A DNA stretch of 64,000 nt from Saccoglossus kowalevskii (GCF_000003605.2 NW_003135347.1:451086-515085), one strand, 5' to 3'. Counted from the stretch's first letter, positions 12,562 through 26,700 are shown. The notes: generated by a model from the sequence alone, not told the origin. Translations and numbers: made by a program.

Positions 12562-13807
12562 ATTAAAAACCAGTTGTAAGCAGATATTTTCATATGTATA
12601 TTAAACTCATTTACCACGCAATGAATGGAAACCACGTAAATGTATATACTAACGTCACATTAATAGTATACACTAGTCATGTATACTGTAATACAATTCG
12701 ACTATTTACCTATAACAGTGAATTGTAATATGGCTAACGGTTTATATATAAAACTTTGTAACTTGTGTAAACTGTACACGTTGACATGTACAATGCCCTG
12801 CTTCTAGAATGTTTTCAAACAATAATGTATATTTTTTATATTATTATTCTATGATCGATAATCTTAATTTTTCCTGTCAATTCGTCAAATACTTACTGTT
12901 TTATTTTGAGGCAACAAACACACATACAATATTTCAATCTAAAACATCCGATTATATACATGACACTTTAATATATCGTCCACGGTATGCATCTATAATG
13001 TACAGAGTAATTATTATCGCCCGTATGCAGCATATTTATTGTCAAAAATGTTCACACACATCACATTTGTCAGCAAGTTATACTGTGCATGTAGCGATAA
13101 ATTTGCCGGTTTTAGTATTTTGCGAGTGTGTATACCATGTACCTGCCACAAGTTTAATAACCGATGTAATCAAACATGCACGGTGTTGTTATCAATGTTC
13201 GACTTGGTAAGCTGGATGACGCTGCGCTAAACAGACATTAATTCCATGTGATTTAATCATTAGACTCAATTTTTTTACAGCTCTCATTCTATTGGCGGAG
13301 CCTCGGTGTTGAATTCCAATATGGTGATTACCACGCACCTGTGCAAATTGTCGCCTCGAAGTCTCTAATAATACATAACCATTCAATTGTTATTTAGAAA
13401 TTTAATTAATACAATAAATACAATATGAACAATAAATAAGTTTGCAAATATTTTGAGATACCTTTCGTAAACGACGTTGAATATTAATGTATGTTGCGTG
13501 TTGCTCATTCATGATTGAAATTACACTATCGGGAGTGTGTGGACAGGTGGCATACTCGTTGTAGAAGCAATAACAATTTGAACCGAAGGACGACTTTTTT
13601 GATTTTCTGAGGAAAGAAGGAAACCGGAAGTTATCCTAAACAAAACTGAAGGTATGATGATATGATGAAGCGTGTGAAAAGTGTAATTGATAGAGCCAGC
13701 GTCGACAGTTGTGTACTACATTTATATTCGCAGCGGACTCTATTCATTTCTTTATGTGCGGGATAACTGATTAATCTCAAGTTCATGAATTTATTGATTC
13801 AAATATC
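12562..13807. other. spacer, nothing recognised
   Basis: AT-rich, with chance frames such as 12809-13210 (133 codons) that show no domain and low-complexity composition. Confidence 0.4.
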
Positions 13808-14745
13808 GCATTGCTTGAAACAATAATGATAATTATTTGAACATTACTCACTGCATTATGCTAATATTATACTTTTCAGATTTTAAGAGAAACGATCGGA
13901 GCGGACAAGATGATACTGCTAATATTCGGAATCAATTTTGTTCTGTTAATATTGATTATTATTAGTTCAGTGCCCTCGTCTTCTATGCGAGAAGAACTTT
14001 GATTTAAGAGGTAAATATATTTTCAAAATACCAAACTATACGTTTTAGAGGTGATTTTAAAATTAATCAAAATAAGCAACCCATTTGACGGATAGAAGAG
14101 TAAAAGATGATTGAAATAGAATAGATGTAGTGCATATATTCGGAGTCGAGGATTGAGTGAAGGGGATCGCAATAGATGAAATTAATGATTTTCTATGTCT
14201 CACTGTTCCCCCCAGGAATTTGTTGTGCCTGGAGGGACTACATCCGAGGCAACAATACCACATGAAATAGATTGGGCCTTTTCATTTATGTCATTGAGGA
14301 AAGGGTTAAAAAAGATGTTATTGTTCGTTTCAGTTAATTACTCATTTGTTTTGAATTGTCAATGTTCACACATATGGGGTATTGTATCTACAGTACAGTT
14401 TCATGAAAGATTTGATTTTCAGTAAACACACTTATTCACACGATTTATAATATCCTTTACTATGTTTTTTTTAAATGTTACACTTAAACTTACCTTATTA
14501 ATGTATATATTTAGGAATAAATTCTTACTTTTTATGTTATGTTATGTTATGTTATGTTATGTTATGTTATGATTACTGTACAATAATGCAAAGTGCCTCA
14601 TCATGAAACGCATTATTTGATATATTTTGTTTTAAAAAAATTATAATGTTAATGATTTTTTACCATGTTATCAGTTTAAATACATTTTGAAATGTGTCTC
14701 TGTTACGAGCACTTGTTGATACTCAGTTTGTGTTTTACTTTGTTT
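13808..14745 (+). repeat. dispersed repeat family B, copy 1
   Basis: Resembles 55949-56815 in the same orientation and nearly end to end. Shared anchors are TTGCTTGAAACAATA (13810), GATGATTTTAAAA-like (14050), GACTACATYCGAGRCAACAA (~14236) and CATCATTTGATATA-like (~14610). Neither copy has a common open frame. Class unknown. It ends next to the BEL/Pao gag fragment. Confidence 0.8.
14532..14572. repeat. (TTATG)8 microsatellite
   Basis: Eight uninterrupted copies of the pentamer, inside repeat B copy 1. It is absent from the second B copy, so it expanded after the copies separated. Confidence 0.95.
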
Positions 14746-14764
14746 TCAGTAGTACTGCTACTCT

Positions 14765-15058
14765 TCACGGATTAGCGGTTGCTGTAAAGTTAGCGCGAGT
14801 CTGAGTAGTTGGTTGCGAAGCAATAGATTCAGACGTAGATGTTGTAATCCCTTTACAAAGTGATGTGTGATGTTTCTTCTTACAAATGCGACAGCTGAAT
14901 TTAGATTTGCAATCACTAGCCCTATGTTTTCCCGGGCAATTGTAGCAGAGTTTGTCGCGTTTCGCTATTTCGTATCGTTTGTCAGTATTTCTTACAGTAA
15001 ACGCATAGTTTCGGTTTTTAGTATTCAGTCGCGCGACTTCCTGTATATATTGCGACTG
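14765..15058 (-). pseudogene. BEL/Pao-type gag zinc-knuckle fragment
   Basis: The minus strand is open for 97 codons between two in-frame stops and has no clear start codon. It encodes two consecutive CCHC knuckles, each Cys-x2-Cys-x3-His-x4-Cys. The first is L-C-Y-N-C-P-G-K-H-R-A-S-D-C and the second, directly after, is C-R-I-C-K-K-K-H-H-T-S-L-C. The paired knuckles and the K-R-x-x-L-C-x-N-C / H-H-T-x-L wording are typical of BEL/Pao retrotransposon gag proteins, where they bind RNA. Upstream on the same strand (~15070-15175) lies another piece in a different frame (S-D-L-R-E-A-I), consistent with more gag after a shift. No protease, RT or LTR was found nearby, so it is a fragment. It is GC-richer than its surroundings. 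Confidence 0.75.
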
Positions 15059-15185
15059 TCATGGGAGGTGCTGATGGGAGTTTGCGTTCGTTGAAATCGA
15101 TAGGCAGTATTGAACCAGCTTAAAGTGCGTCTATTACGTGGAGAATTGCTTCGCGTAAATCCGACAGACTTAATTCCCTGAAAGT

Positions 15186-15247
15186 CTGGTTACAATAGAT
15201 ATGGCCTTGTACGTGCCTGGTTGCAATGGATATGGCCTTGTATATGA
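15186..15247. repeat. 31-bp tandem duplication
   Basis: CTGGTTACAATAGATATGGC (15186) is followed 31 bases later by CTGGTTGCAATGGATATGGC (15217). Two copies with a few differences. Confidence 0.85.
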
Positions 15248-17394
15248 TTGGCGAAAAGACGAACGAGCTGATTCGTTGAAATTAAAACAATCTTATTGGT
15301 TGGCTAATTCTCAGTCATAATCCTAAATTGTTATTAAGCTCAACTTTCCGACAATTTATAACCGAAAACTGATAATCTCACCAGCCTAAGGCTTCGAAAA
15401 ATAAACGCTTTAGTACAAATTCAAGAACAAACATATAATAAACATGAAACTCGAGATTATAACTCATAACTTAGCAAATGATCTGCAAATAATCACACTG
15501 GTCTGATGGGAAAAGTGTTTTATTTCCTGTGTTCGTTCGTTGTTAATGTATGTATGTATGAGCGAAGGTTTGTCAAAGTAACAAAAATTGTTTGTAGTTA
15601 GTCAAGTCTCTAACATACTTTAGAGCACATTCCAATGACGATAGAATACAGAATTCCCTGATGTAATAATGTGATTTGGACATTTTCTTACATTTGGATT
15701 TAGCTTGATTCTTTAAACAATCCACGGTTTTGTTACCTGAAAGTGAAAACACAAAAATACATTTTAAATAAAGTTAAGCAAAACCGCGGTAACTGTTACC
15801 TATTTTAATTTATCCATAATGTTCGTTTGAATCACAAGATGTTTGCATCTCAGGTAACAACAATTCTTAATTAGTATGTATTATGAACTTTCATAAAATA
15901 TACAGTGTCATTAAACAAATCTATGAAAATAATTAGTGTGAATCACAATTCCTGGCAACCTCTATTACATTCTAGAAAAAGCAATCTGATCTTTCATATA
16001 TAATAGATGACAGTAATTTGTTTGGTTTTGATACCAGAGTATTTTTTAGTTAGGTTTTTCGCAACGTATGCTCCATTTTCCTGCGCAGCTTTTGCTGTAA
16101 TTTTGTGTTCTAATAAAAAATATACATGCTGAACATGCCAATGATTTAAGGTGATTTATACAGATATTTCCTAATAAGCATACACTTGCAACTATTACAA
16201 TTACCATATAGCCTGAGATTAGGTTATTATTGTCAGTTGTTTTAATTTTAACTTTCACAAGTTTGGAATTTGACGATATGAAACCACCGCGATATCTGTG
16301 TTTCTGCTTTCTATGTTAACCACTACGATAAAGACTTTCCGTTTTCGACATTATGAAATGTCGTTTTTTGGGGAGAAAAAACCCTGAAAAAAAAACTGAT
16401 TTCAACAAGATAATTCAGAAATTTATATTAAGAAAAATTCATAACGGAATATATTAGTAATTTACTGTTCATTTTTATATATATATATTCATATTCAGTC
16501 AAATATATGGAATACTACTAACAATGAAATACATAGTTCTTAGTCTAGCAGACGAGCTGACCAACCCGAATTTGGAGTCTATACAATCTACAATGATGCC
16601 ATCTCTGGGTAGTTTTGCTATTTGCATAAATTCAAAATGGCCACCATAACACCATGCAACGGCATCATCTCCACTTCTAATTATTTTTTTTTCTAAAAAG
16701 GCAACATTTTTTTTGAACCAATCATATGACCATTTGAACAATTCTTGTTCGAATAAATACACTTTATTCTCGTCAAATAAGATTGTCGCCACGGTAATTT
16801 ACTGTTGAGTTTTCTTCAAGACTTTTGATAAAAGTATTGTTCAGATAGTGGAAGTTTCTGCTTCGACTTGTAATTTGTACACTACAATCAATATAGTAAG
16901 TTTGAGGTAGAGATTTGTCGTTTAATGGTGGTCATTTTGGATTTATGCAATTGCCCCACTGTGTTATGATGTATATTCATCAAGTGTCTGGCCACAAGGA
17001 CAAAACTCCATCAAAACAGTTTGTAAAGACTCTAAATATAGGTTCAGTTAAACAATCCAATATGTTAATAATATAATAAACGCCTATATATTTTACTTAA
17101 AAGATTTCAAGCGATGAGCGGTAGTGTTTACAAAACTTCCAGGTCTCGTGCTTCGTTACTTCAACAAACAGGTCTCGTGCTACCATAAAATCTCCAATCA
17201 ATCTACAATTTGGTTTAAATGATCATAATTGTAAATGGTTATTTTTAAAAAAGGATAATTTGTTTAATTACTAAAACAACACGTCATACAATTTAATACC
17301 CACATTGGTTCCGATTCCACTCTATATAACTGATGTTTTTACAAAAAAAACAACAGAAAATCAATTGCATCAAGTATCAGTTTATCCATCACTG
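15248..17394. other. spacer, no supported gene
   Basis: About 2.1 kb of AT-rich DNA. A 97-codon minus-strand frame (16499-16792) has protein-like composition but begins with GTG right after a stop and matches no family I know. AGGTCTCGTGCT occurs twice near 17132 and 17171. Confidence 0.4.
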
Positions 17395-17900
17395 ATATAG
17401 TATAGCGCCCATTGGAACCACCTGTGGGTTCTGGATCGTTCGCGGTTCATTAATAACGCGCACAGTCAATAAAATATGCAAAATGAACTTTTTCAGAATC
17501 TCTCGGTGTTTCAAATCAAATTTACCTGTCATGAAATGATGTGATGGAGGCTATTTGGATGGTTATCACACGACCGGGTAGCAGACTGTTTAACGTACTC
17601 GGTGCATACCCCTTGAATATCCAATTTGTCTGCAACACGCAGTTGTGAGTAAATGTCTTACTGCCTAGCACTCCGACGCCCCGTCACTGACAAATAATTG
17701 ACTAAGTGATTAATAGAAACGAGCGTGTATGTGTTCCTAAGTTTTTCTGTGGAAAATTATTGGACGGCCATAGGCATTAATATTTATTGAATACTGTGAT
17801 ATTTATTTGTGAATGTAATTAATTAGAGAAACAAAATCAAAAAGCTTTTATCGTGTTCATGATGCGTCCATGGGTAAACTGAAAGGCGGTGTTTGTCGTG
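17395..17900 (-). repeat. dispersed repeat family E, copy 2
   Basis: Reverse complement of the E copy at 9690-10245. AGTATAGCGCCC (~17401), CCGTCACTGACA (~17683) and the AATAGAAACGAGCGTG block (~17712) match in inverted order. Overall identity is modest, so both copies are old. Confidence 0.7.
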
Positions 17901-19561
17901 CGTCGCAGATTTGAACTTCTTGTCTACTAACAATGAGTTTTGCAGGCGTTTTATACGGCTCAAGGAACCCATATAAAAAACAACTAACCGAAACGACCAC
18001 CGCTCTTTAAATACATATACACGCAGTGTCGCATAACACAGTTAATGATTTTCTTGTACACGCTACATGAACTGGCGTCAATACTGAATTCTATAGCTAG
18101 TTAACTAAGCTCACATAACACAAGTCGATGACTTTTGAAATCAGGTATTATGAATTCATGTATTAGCTGCAGGCTGTGTTCACTCTTTTTGAAACTCCTG
18201 ACATCACTTCATATATACTACAGTGTTTTCATATTGATTTTTCTATGTCGCTTACGTTTATGTTTTCTTTGTGCTATATCGGTTGTTATCAGTTTGTTTT
18301 GTGTTCTTGAACTGTCTATGCGACTTGTGTTAACACATCTAATGTTATTTCTACCCTAGATGCTGTATACAATGCAAGTGATATTTCCAGAGATGTAGTT
18401 GGAATTGAAGCAAAGGAGTGGCCTATTAATCCATGAAACATACTCACACATATCCATACATATTCTGTCCAATTGTGTGTGGGCAAAGCTGTCATGCACA
18501 CAATCGGAAAAATATGTTATTACTGTAAATAATTATGAACAATAAAAACTAAAATTTAGAAAAACTATGAACAATTAATAAGGAAAATATGTGATTTGCT
18601 GTACAGTTTCCAGAAAATTATTACAAGTCCCAGAAGTGCATACGATTCGTCAACACGTACAGTTTGGTGACAGTTGGGAATCATACCACGATTTAACAAT
18701 GTTCTTTTAACACATAAAACATGAAATGTTGTATAGTTTCAATATCCATACAAGCACCTGTATATATTTTGACAATAAACCCCTCATTCACATTGTGCAA
18801 ATACACACAAGACATTAAACTTTCTTGATAGTAACAAGTAAGTGTAGTATAAACCCGAATGAAAAGTCCGGAGTCACGGCGAATACTTCTAGCGAGTCAT
18901 CTCTCTAAAAACGTCATTATTGTGCCAATGACATTGAACTTTGCTCTTCCATAAAGCAGCAGTTTCCATCTTCAAATAATCAAAATAACCTTGATACCCT
19001 GGCGAAAAATGTCTATTGTTTCACAACGACTGTCCCAAAGGATTTTCGTCCTCTCAATTTCTCAAGATAAACGTCCCAAGGTTGTTTTGTGTTCTAGAAG
19101 GACATGTTTATTGGCAGCATTTCTTGTATTAATTTCCATTGCACAAAAAGTAGCAAATACTGTTACTGAAGCATAGAATTTGCATGATTTTTTTTCTCCA
19201 GCCATTCAAACAGACTGCAAACGAAGTCTTTTACCTCATCCATAGTTGTTGACACTTTGCAACAGCCTTGATGGATGTATTGTGACGTATTTTGACCCCG
19301 GATTCTGACCTTGCATTCTGGCTACATTTACTGCCCTTTCATGCCACTTCAGTTTCTTTTAATTATTTCATCCAGATTCCACGATATTTAATATTTAAAA
19401 CCAACCTTTATTTCACAGTCACTCTAGTTTTTACCTTTCTAAAATTATTTTACTGATCAAAAGACTTTTTACTCCCATCATGCAATCCCCCATAGTACTT
19501 CCGGAAACACAGTGGCGATCGCCAGCATATCTACAAATAACCTCGCTCTCAGGAGCTGAGG
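17901..19561. other. spacer, nothing recognised
   Basis: No gene, RNA or internal repeat that I could support in about 1.7 kb. Confidence 0.4.
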
Positions 19562-20145
19562 AATGACGTACCTCTTGTTTCGTTATGCATCGTACACTAG
19601 TGTTCTTCTTTATTTATAACATCTTGTGTATTTTTTTATCCATGTAAATGAATTTTATTCATAATTAATGTGACTGTAAGACATGCATATGAAGTGAGTG
19701 TTGCTTGTACATGTAACTGGGGCCAGGCTTGACAACTTTGTAATATGAAAACAAAACATACTATACATACGCCTGGACGCTCTTTTGTTAATAAACAACT
19801 GATAAAGTAAACTTTCACTCAAAATAAACTAGAACTGTGCGAGCTATTTAGACTTGAACTTCCATGGTAAACTGAAAAACACAAGCGGTAATTAATAATT
19901 TGCATATCCACTCATTCAGTAAGTAGTTTGCTACAGCCTTTCTAAATCTTGCTAAGCATTCAAAAGAGAGAATGTTTGTACTTGTTTCTGTCTTTTAAAA
20001 TCGTCTTTTGAGTATATTCCACTATTCATAATGCTGCGAAATATTAACAGTCTATACCCAAGACTGTTTGGATGATCAAAAGCAAAAGAAAAGAAAATTC
20101 ACTCCCAAGTACCCACGAACCTGCATCTATACCTTAAGTAAGCAA
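19562..20145 (+). repeat. dispersed repeat family A, copy 1
   Basis: A composite repeat. The first ~167 bases (19562-19728) are the reverse complement of 21431-21599, inside the 3' part of the Tigger element. The rest (~19730-20145) recurs inverted at 57230-57760 and in part at 58735-58850. Shared blocks include AAACAACTGATAAA (~19794), GGTAAACTGAAAAAC (~19866), AAAAGAGAGAATGTTTGTAC (~19961) and CTGCATCTATACCTTA (~20121). No coding content. It may be a non-autonomous derivative related to the Tigger, or two repeats side by side. Confidence 0.75.
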
Positions 20146-20749
20146 AAATAATACTCATATATTCATTTGAATTGCCCCATGTCACGTGTGTTACATCTAG
20201 TATTCGTGTTGACTATGGGACAGGATAAACTGCCCGAGGTTATCACTTGCAGCTGTCATTTCCCCTGGAATAAACCATTTGTGGTCAACCCTCGAAGGCA
20301 CGATAAGGTCTCGAAAGGTTGAAGTGGATCTGCTCAGGTACTCCCATTTGGTTTCCCGCAACATTGGTTAAAAGCGTATTAGCATATATTTTTATAGGCA
20401 TTAGGAACAACTAGAATTCGCGACTGTTTCTAACATTACAGAAAGAATGGGGGTAGTATTCCACAGCAACGTATGTTGCATGTCATGTATTATTACGTTT
20501 ATCCAAGATGGTATATGTAATTGTACTGGTTGATGTGATGTACTTGACAACGTATGTACACCACAACGCATATGATTCTGATAGTTTTTACTCGTATCTC
20601 AATCAGTAGACTTATTTTAATTAATATTTACGTAATTAATATCTTCTAAAGCATAGTCATATAATTTGTCTCAAGTCGCGGATACACAAAGACGTCCAAA
20701 AATGTAAGCTTCAGATTTTATGTATATTTGCGAACTGGTACACTTAGAG

Positions 20750-21335
20750 GAAGTACTCGCCAGTACATGTGTAATTTAATCTGCTGTCACAAGTTTCATA
20801 GTAGCATGAGACATGTACACTGTATTCTATGATTTGTTGTACGCGAAATGTACATTGTCGTCTATGGGATGATATATTGGAGTACGAGACATTTACAGCA
20901 TCATCTATGACGTGTTTAATTTTGGTATGAAACTTGAACAACGTCGTCCATGGTATTAGTTATAAATTGTAATCTATTTGGAGTTTAATTGTAGTATGAA
21001 ACATTTAAATTGTGTGTATGGGGTGTTTTAATGTACTATGCGACATATACATTGTCTTCTAGAGAAGTAAAATTGTCGTATGTGATTTGTACAGTGTCTT
21101 CTCTGTTGGGTTCAATTGTAGTATGAGACTGTACATTGTCGTCTACAAGGATTTTGAGTGCAATTTGTCCATTGTCGTCCAAGGAGTGTCCAAGAGACTT
21201 CTCCAGTGTAGTTTATTAAGAATTTAATTGTACAATTAGACATTTAAACTGTTGTATATGAGGTGTTTAATTATAATTACTTCTTTGCTGGGTTTAATTG
21301 TAGTACGAGACATGTTGCCATGTAAGGAGAGGTTA
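20750..21335. repeat. degenerate ~42-bp minisatellite
   Basis: The motif GTACATTGTCGTCTA recurs in decayed form at ~20815, 20850, 20893, 20935, 21005, 21048, 21090, 21130 and 21168, mostly 38-44 bases apart. It is joined by TTTAATTGTAGTATGAGACA linkers. At least nine units can be followed. The array stops at the left end of the Tigger element, which therefore inserted into or beside it. Confidence 0.8.
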
Positions 21336-21430
21336 TACAGTGAAACCTGTTCAAATCGACCTCCATTATCAGGGTAGGTGTGGTCGCAAAAAATCACATG
21401 TAAAAATAATAGGAGTCTGTTCACAAGTTA

Positions 21431-21599
21431 GACCTTGGCCCTAGTTTCATGTACAAGCAACACTCACTTTATATGCATGTCTTACAATCACATTGATTAT
21501 GAATAAAATTCATTTACATGGATAAACAAATACACAATGTGTTATAAATAAAGAAGAACACTAGTGTACGATGCATAACGGCACAAGAGGTACGTCATT
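21431..21599 (-). repeat. inverted partner of repeat A's first arm
   Basis: The reverse complement of 19562-19728, with blocks GTACAAGCAACACTCACTT and GAATAAAATTCATTTACATG shared. It lies between the Tigger left end and the transposase C-terminus, that is, in the element's 3' untranslated part. The two arms could in principle fold or recombine, inverting the 1.7 kb between them. Confidence 0.88.
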
Positions 21600-21721
21600 T
21601 TTGTTGTTTCAAAGCTGAGAGCAGACGACGCCTTTGTGTAATTAGCATAATTTATGTTGAATTTTGATGAAGCCAAAACAAAGTTTTACGAAATTGATAA
21701 TATTGGAAATAAAATGCCAGT

Positions 21722-23260
<1,539 letters not shown>

Positions 23261-23837
23261 TTACTGTGGTTGATGAGTCATGGCAATAACGCAATGCTGT
23301 AAAGCGGTAAAGCGTAAAGCGTAGAGTTGGATCGTTATGATCGGCTCCCATATGCAGAATAATTTTTTTCTTTGTTCTGGTTTCATATTTGTAGGGAAAT
23401 TCTTTTGTTTTAGGTGATAATTGTACACATAATTAAAATAATTACTGTCACAATGACAGATTACAACTGGAACCAACACAGCTTGCTGCATAAGTACACC
23501 GCCTTCGTTTTATAATCACTCGTTAACACCACCAACCCACGCTGTGAAATCTTGCCTTTGTTTATGTGTACTCAGGCAATACATCGCTGTCTGGTTCGTT
23601 CACGTTACTGAGCATGGTCGCTCTTCCGGGTTAAAGTGAGACGATTAAACAACTTGTTACCGACAGCATAATATTGGCGGTCAATCTGCTCAGTGTGAAT
23701 GACCACCGTGAGTTCAATCACGTCGGTCGATGTTCGAAGTAGACAGGGGTCGGTCTGGCCAGGCGTTTTTAACAAAGAGGTCTATGTGTGTTTTACGGGA
23801 CTAATGTTCACAGGAAGTCGGTTTATTCAGGTAAACA

Positions 23838-24814
23838 TACGCAATTCAAAACCCTAACTTCACAAACAGCACCAAAATATAATTCAAGTTTGTCTACCTA
23901 CAGTTAAGATAAACTGTCAGAGCTGATTGCTATTGCATACGTTTACGTGCAAGATTTGGTTTGCTGATGATATATACAGCATAAAATGTCTCTCTCTAAA
24001 GAACAATTAATATAATAAATATGCTGGTCATAACTCCTCAAATGATAAGCAAATATGCTCACTCAGTTGCTGCATGATATTGCATGACAGGACACATATT
24101 GTCAATCAATTTAATAAATGAATACCCTTAATCCTCATGAATAAGTGTCATTCCTCCATCCCATTGTAAACCATGCACTGGATAGGTAAGAACACAGGTA
24201 AATTTTAAAAAATATTCTCGAAGAATACTGCCTAATACTCACTATATCCTTAGTACATGCATGCAAAACATGTTCTGAATGGATAAGAAGAGGTATTTAG
24301 GAAGAATACAGATTAATAGAGGCGTATTTTGTCTGTACAAAAAGAGTCTGCATACAAACCTTATCAAACCTATTTTCATCAATTATTTACGAAGAAATAC
24401 TTCCTGTTTTGAGCAAGGGGTGAGATATTCATATATTGTCTACATAAACACAGTGTGGATTTTCAGTTTTCTATGCATTGCATCATGGCACATAGTAAAC
24501 GAAATTGAAGTCGCGTCAGGTAATGTGTGTTGTAATAAATGAATAACTGTACGTTACCGAACCACTAACAAAAGTATAGGATGTATGCATTATCGACCGA
24601 CCATTTTGATATCTAATATTTTGGCTACCATTTCCTTTCAGAGCACTTCTATGCCACGCATTTATTACATTTTCCACAGATGAAAATTACATATGAATAA
24701 TAGTCGCATTGTTATTTTCAGTACTGAGTGTCAAAACGTTCAAATGTGATGAAATATGTACATCATTCTCAATACGATGACCCCTGTCAACGTCACAGAT
24801 TACAAGCACACTTA
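23838..24814. other. spacer, nothing recognised
   Basis: About 1 kb of AT-rich sequence upstream of the duplicated receptor block. No gene is supported. Confidence 0.4.
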
Positions 24815-25602
24815 ATGACGCAATGCTGGTTTATATTAATGACACCCTCACTCATAACATAATATAAAGACAACAACTTCTAACGAATAATGTGTTGTTA
24901 TATTGCGTACGTACTTCGTCAGTCACGTAATCGTCATTACATGAATGTGCATTTTGAGCAATTTACATATAGTATAATGTATTAAGGTAATCGGAGAATT
25001 AAGGAAATTACTAAATATGGTTGAAACAACCTCATATAATTAAAAGGTATGAACTAGTTCACAGAAAGAGAAAGCGACTGCAATGGATGAATGTCTGATT
25101 ACAGAATAACTGACCTCCCGATATCAAAAGAATATGAATGCATAATATAAAACATAACGTCTATAGGCATTGGTAGTTAATCTAAAGAAGCTGTAATTGA
25201 TTTTTTTTCCGATTAATATATACAATGTGTTTTTTTATTTCTGTTCTTTATTCAACACAATTACTCATAGCAGCTGCCAACAAGATGTAATATCTCCAGC
25301 GTACTATGATACGGACGGTCTAGATAAAACATTGTCGCTAAATATCAAACTGTCTACATCTCCCGATGGCGCTCTTAATAATATACCGAAATGGGCTGTA
25401 TCGTAGATTTAGTGTGCGCATGCCCGTTTAAACATAATATATTTTGTAAACTTCTTCATATATAATATTTGTGCACAGGCTTGGCGAATGAGTGCAGTGT
25501 AGTTATATAACAGTTGATGAGAACTGGTACCGTAAAAGTCAGCAACGTATCCGTAGTGCACATCAGTTGCGGCGTACTGAAGGCTGAAATCTGATTGTAA
25601 CA
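24815..25602 (+). promoter_or_regulatory. 5' flank and probable 5' UTR of the receptor gene
   Basis: This stretch is duplicated upstream of the pseudo-exon (~31318-32316). Shared blocks include AACGAATAATGTGTTG (~24882), ATATGAACTAGT-like (~25050), CAATTACTCATA (~25258) and the CTGAAATC...GATTGTAAC run just before the start codon. It should therefore contain the ancestral promoter or 5' UTR. No convincing TATA box or initiator can be placed. An in-frame TGA lies 18 bases before the ATG. Confidence 0.45.
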
Positions 25603-26039
25603 ATGGATGTGCAGCAGGCATACGCGTTATTTAACAGTAGTGCATTTAATCATGCTGATTGGCGTTTGCCGGATTTTGATGACTTGTACGGAAATTACTA
25701 CTATGGAGAATACAACAATCTGCCGGTAGTTCCTACCGCTGCTAAAATCGTACTTACAGTCATATTCGTACTCATATTTTTGGTGTGTGGCTTTGGAAAC
25801 AGCCTTCTTTGCTTCACGATCTTTCGCCTGAAACGACTACGCACGGTGACCAATCTGTTTATTGCTAGCCTAGCTGTGTCCGACGCACTGGTAGCCATCA
25901 TCTGTGCACCGTTGACCCTGTATTACTACCTTGAACAGAACTGGATATTTGGATCTATATTGTGCACCATTGTTGGCACGGTAAAAGTTGTTTCTCTCAA
26001 TGTCTCTGTCAACACGTTGTTGGTAATAGCGATGGAAAG
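25603..26039 (+). CDS. prokineticin-receptor-like GPCR, exon 1
   Basis: Encodes residues 1-145 and the first two bases of codon 146. The start is ATG at 25603, with an in-frame TGA 18 bases upstream. The ~42-residue extracellular N-terminus is rich in Tyr and Asp and has one N-glycosylation site (N11-S-S). TM1 (~45-71) has the conserved G-N (N66), and TM2 (~82-104) has L-A-V-S-D (D94). C121 at the top of TM3 would pair with C201 of ECL2. TM3 (~117-140) runs into the E-R-Y motif (145-147), which is split by the intron. The donor is AAAG/GTAAGA at 26040. N-L-F-I-A-S-L-A-V-S-D and the V-S-L-x-V-S-x-N-x-L-L-x-I-A block in TM3 match vertebrate prokineticin receptors as I remember them. Antisense frames here are shadows. 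Confidence 0.93.
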
Positions 26040-26129
26040 GTAAGACGCGCGCAATGTATTTATGTATTTGATAATTGACCATGAACGCAAAGTAGCTTTA
26101 AATAATAAACATTAGTTAGGAACAAGGTG

Positions 26130-26700
26130 TATGTGCAGCAATATAAAATCACCTGTGTCGCATATACATATTTGTACATTTCATTGCTCTTTCACATTTA
26201 TCGCGCATCGTTTTTGTCAATCGCTTGCAATGACTGCTTGATGTCCTCTAAGCTTTCTGCAATTCGTGATACATGTTTTCCTGTCGACGTCGTGTTCAAT
26301 ATTTCTACGTAACCATAGTGCTCGCTCGATGTTGACAGTAAAGCGTTGGTGTCCTCATAATTTCTATATTCTTTTATCAGTTCAGTTATATGTTATGATT
26401 CGATATATCTGCATATTAAATGGCATTTTGACCCCGCAATAACGGTAACATTTTCCACAACAAACAATATCTTATCTTGTGCACTACTGATGGCACAGTA
26501 AAAGCAGCATTGTTGTATGTACAAGCAATATAGCGACCCATGGTACCACGTACACACATTTGAAAAAATCAATCTCATTTCACAATCATCACGCATCAAT
26601 TGTCAGCAATGACTGAAGGCTTTTCTCAGTCGTGATACAGGTATAACTGTCGACGCCATGTTCAATATATCTACCACACGTGCTCGTTCAAAATTTACGA
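26130..26700. repeat. local duplication inside the intron
   Basis: About 190 bases at 26130-26330 resemble 26520-26700. Shared blocks are CAGCAATGACTG/TTGCAATGACTG, TCGTGATACA, CTGTCGACG and GTTCAATAT. The two copies are about 370 bases apart and moderately diverged. Confidence 0.65.

Noticed and set aside
12809-13210. 133-codon plus-strand frame
   Set aside because: Low-complexity composition, no domain, and no repeat or homology support.
16499-16792. 97-codon minus-strand frame with protein-like composition
   Set aside because: Starts at GTG right after an in-frame stop, has no plausible splice acceptor at that point, and matches no family I know.
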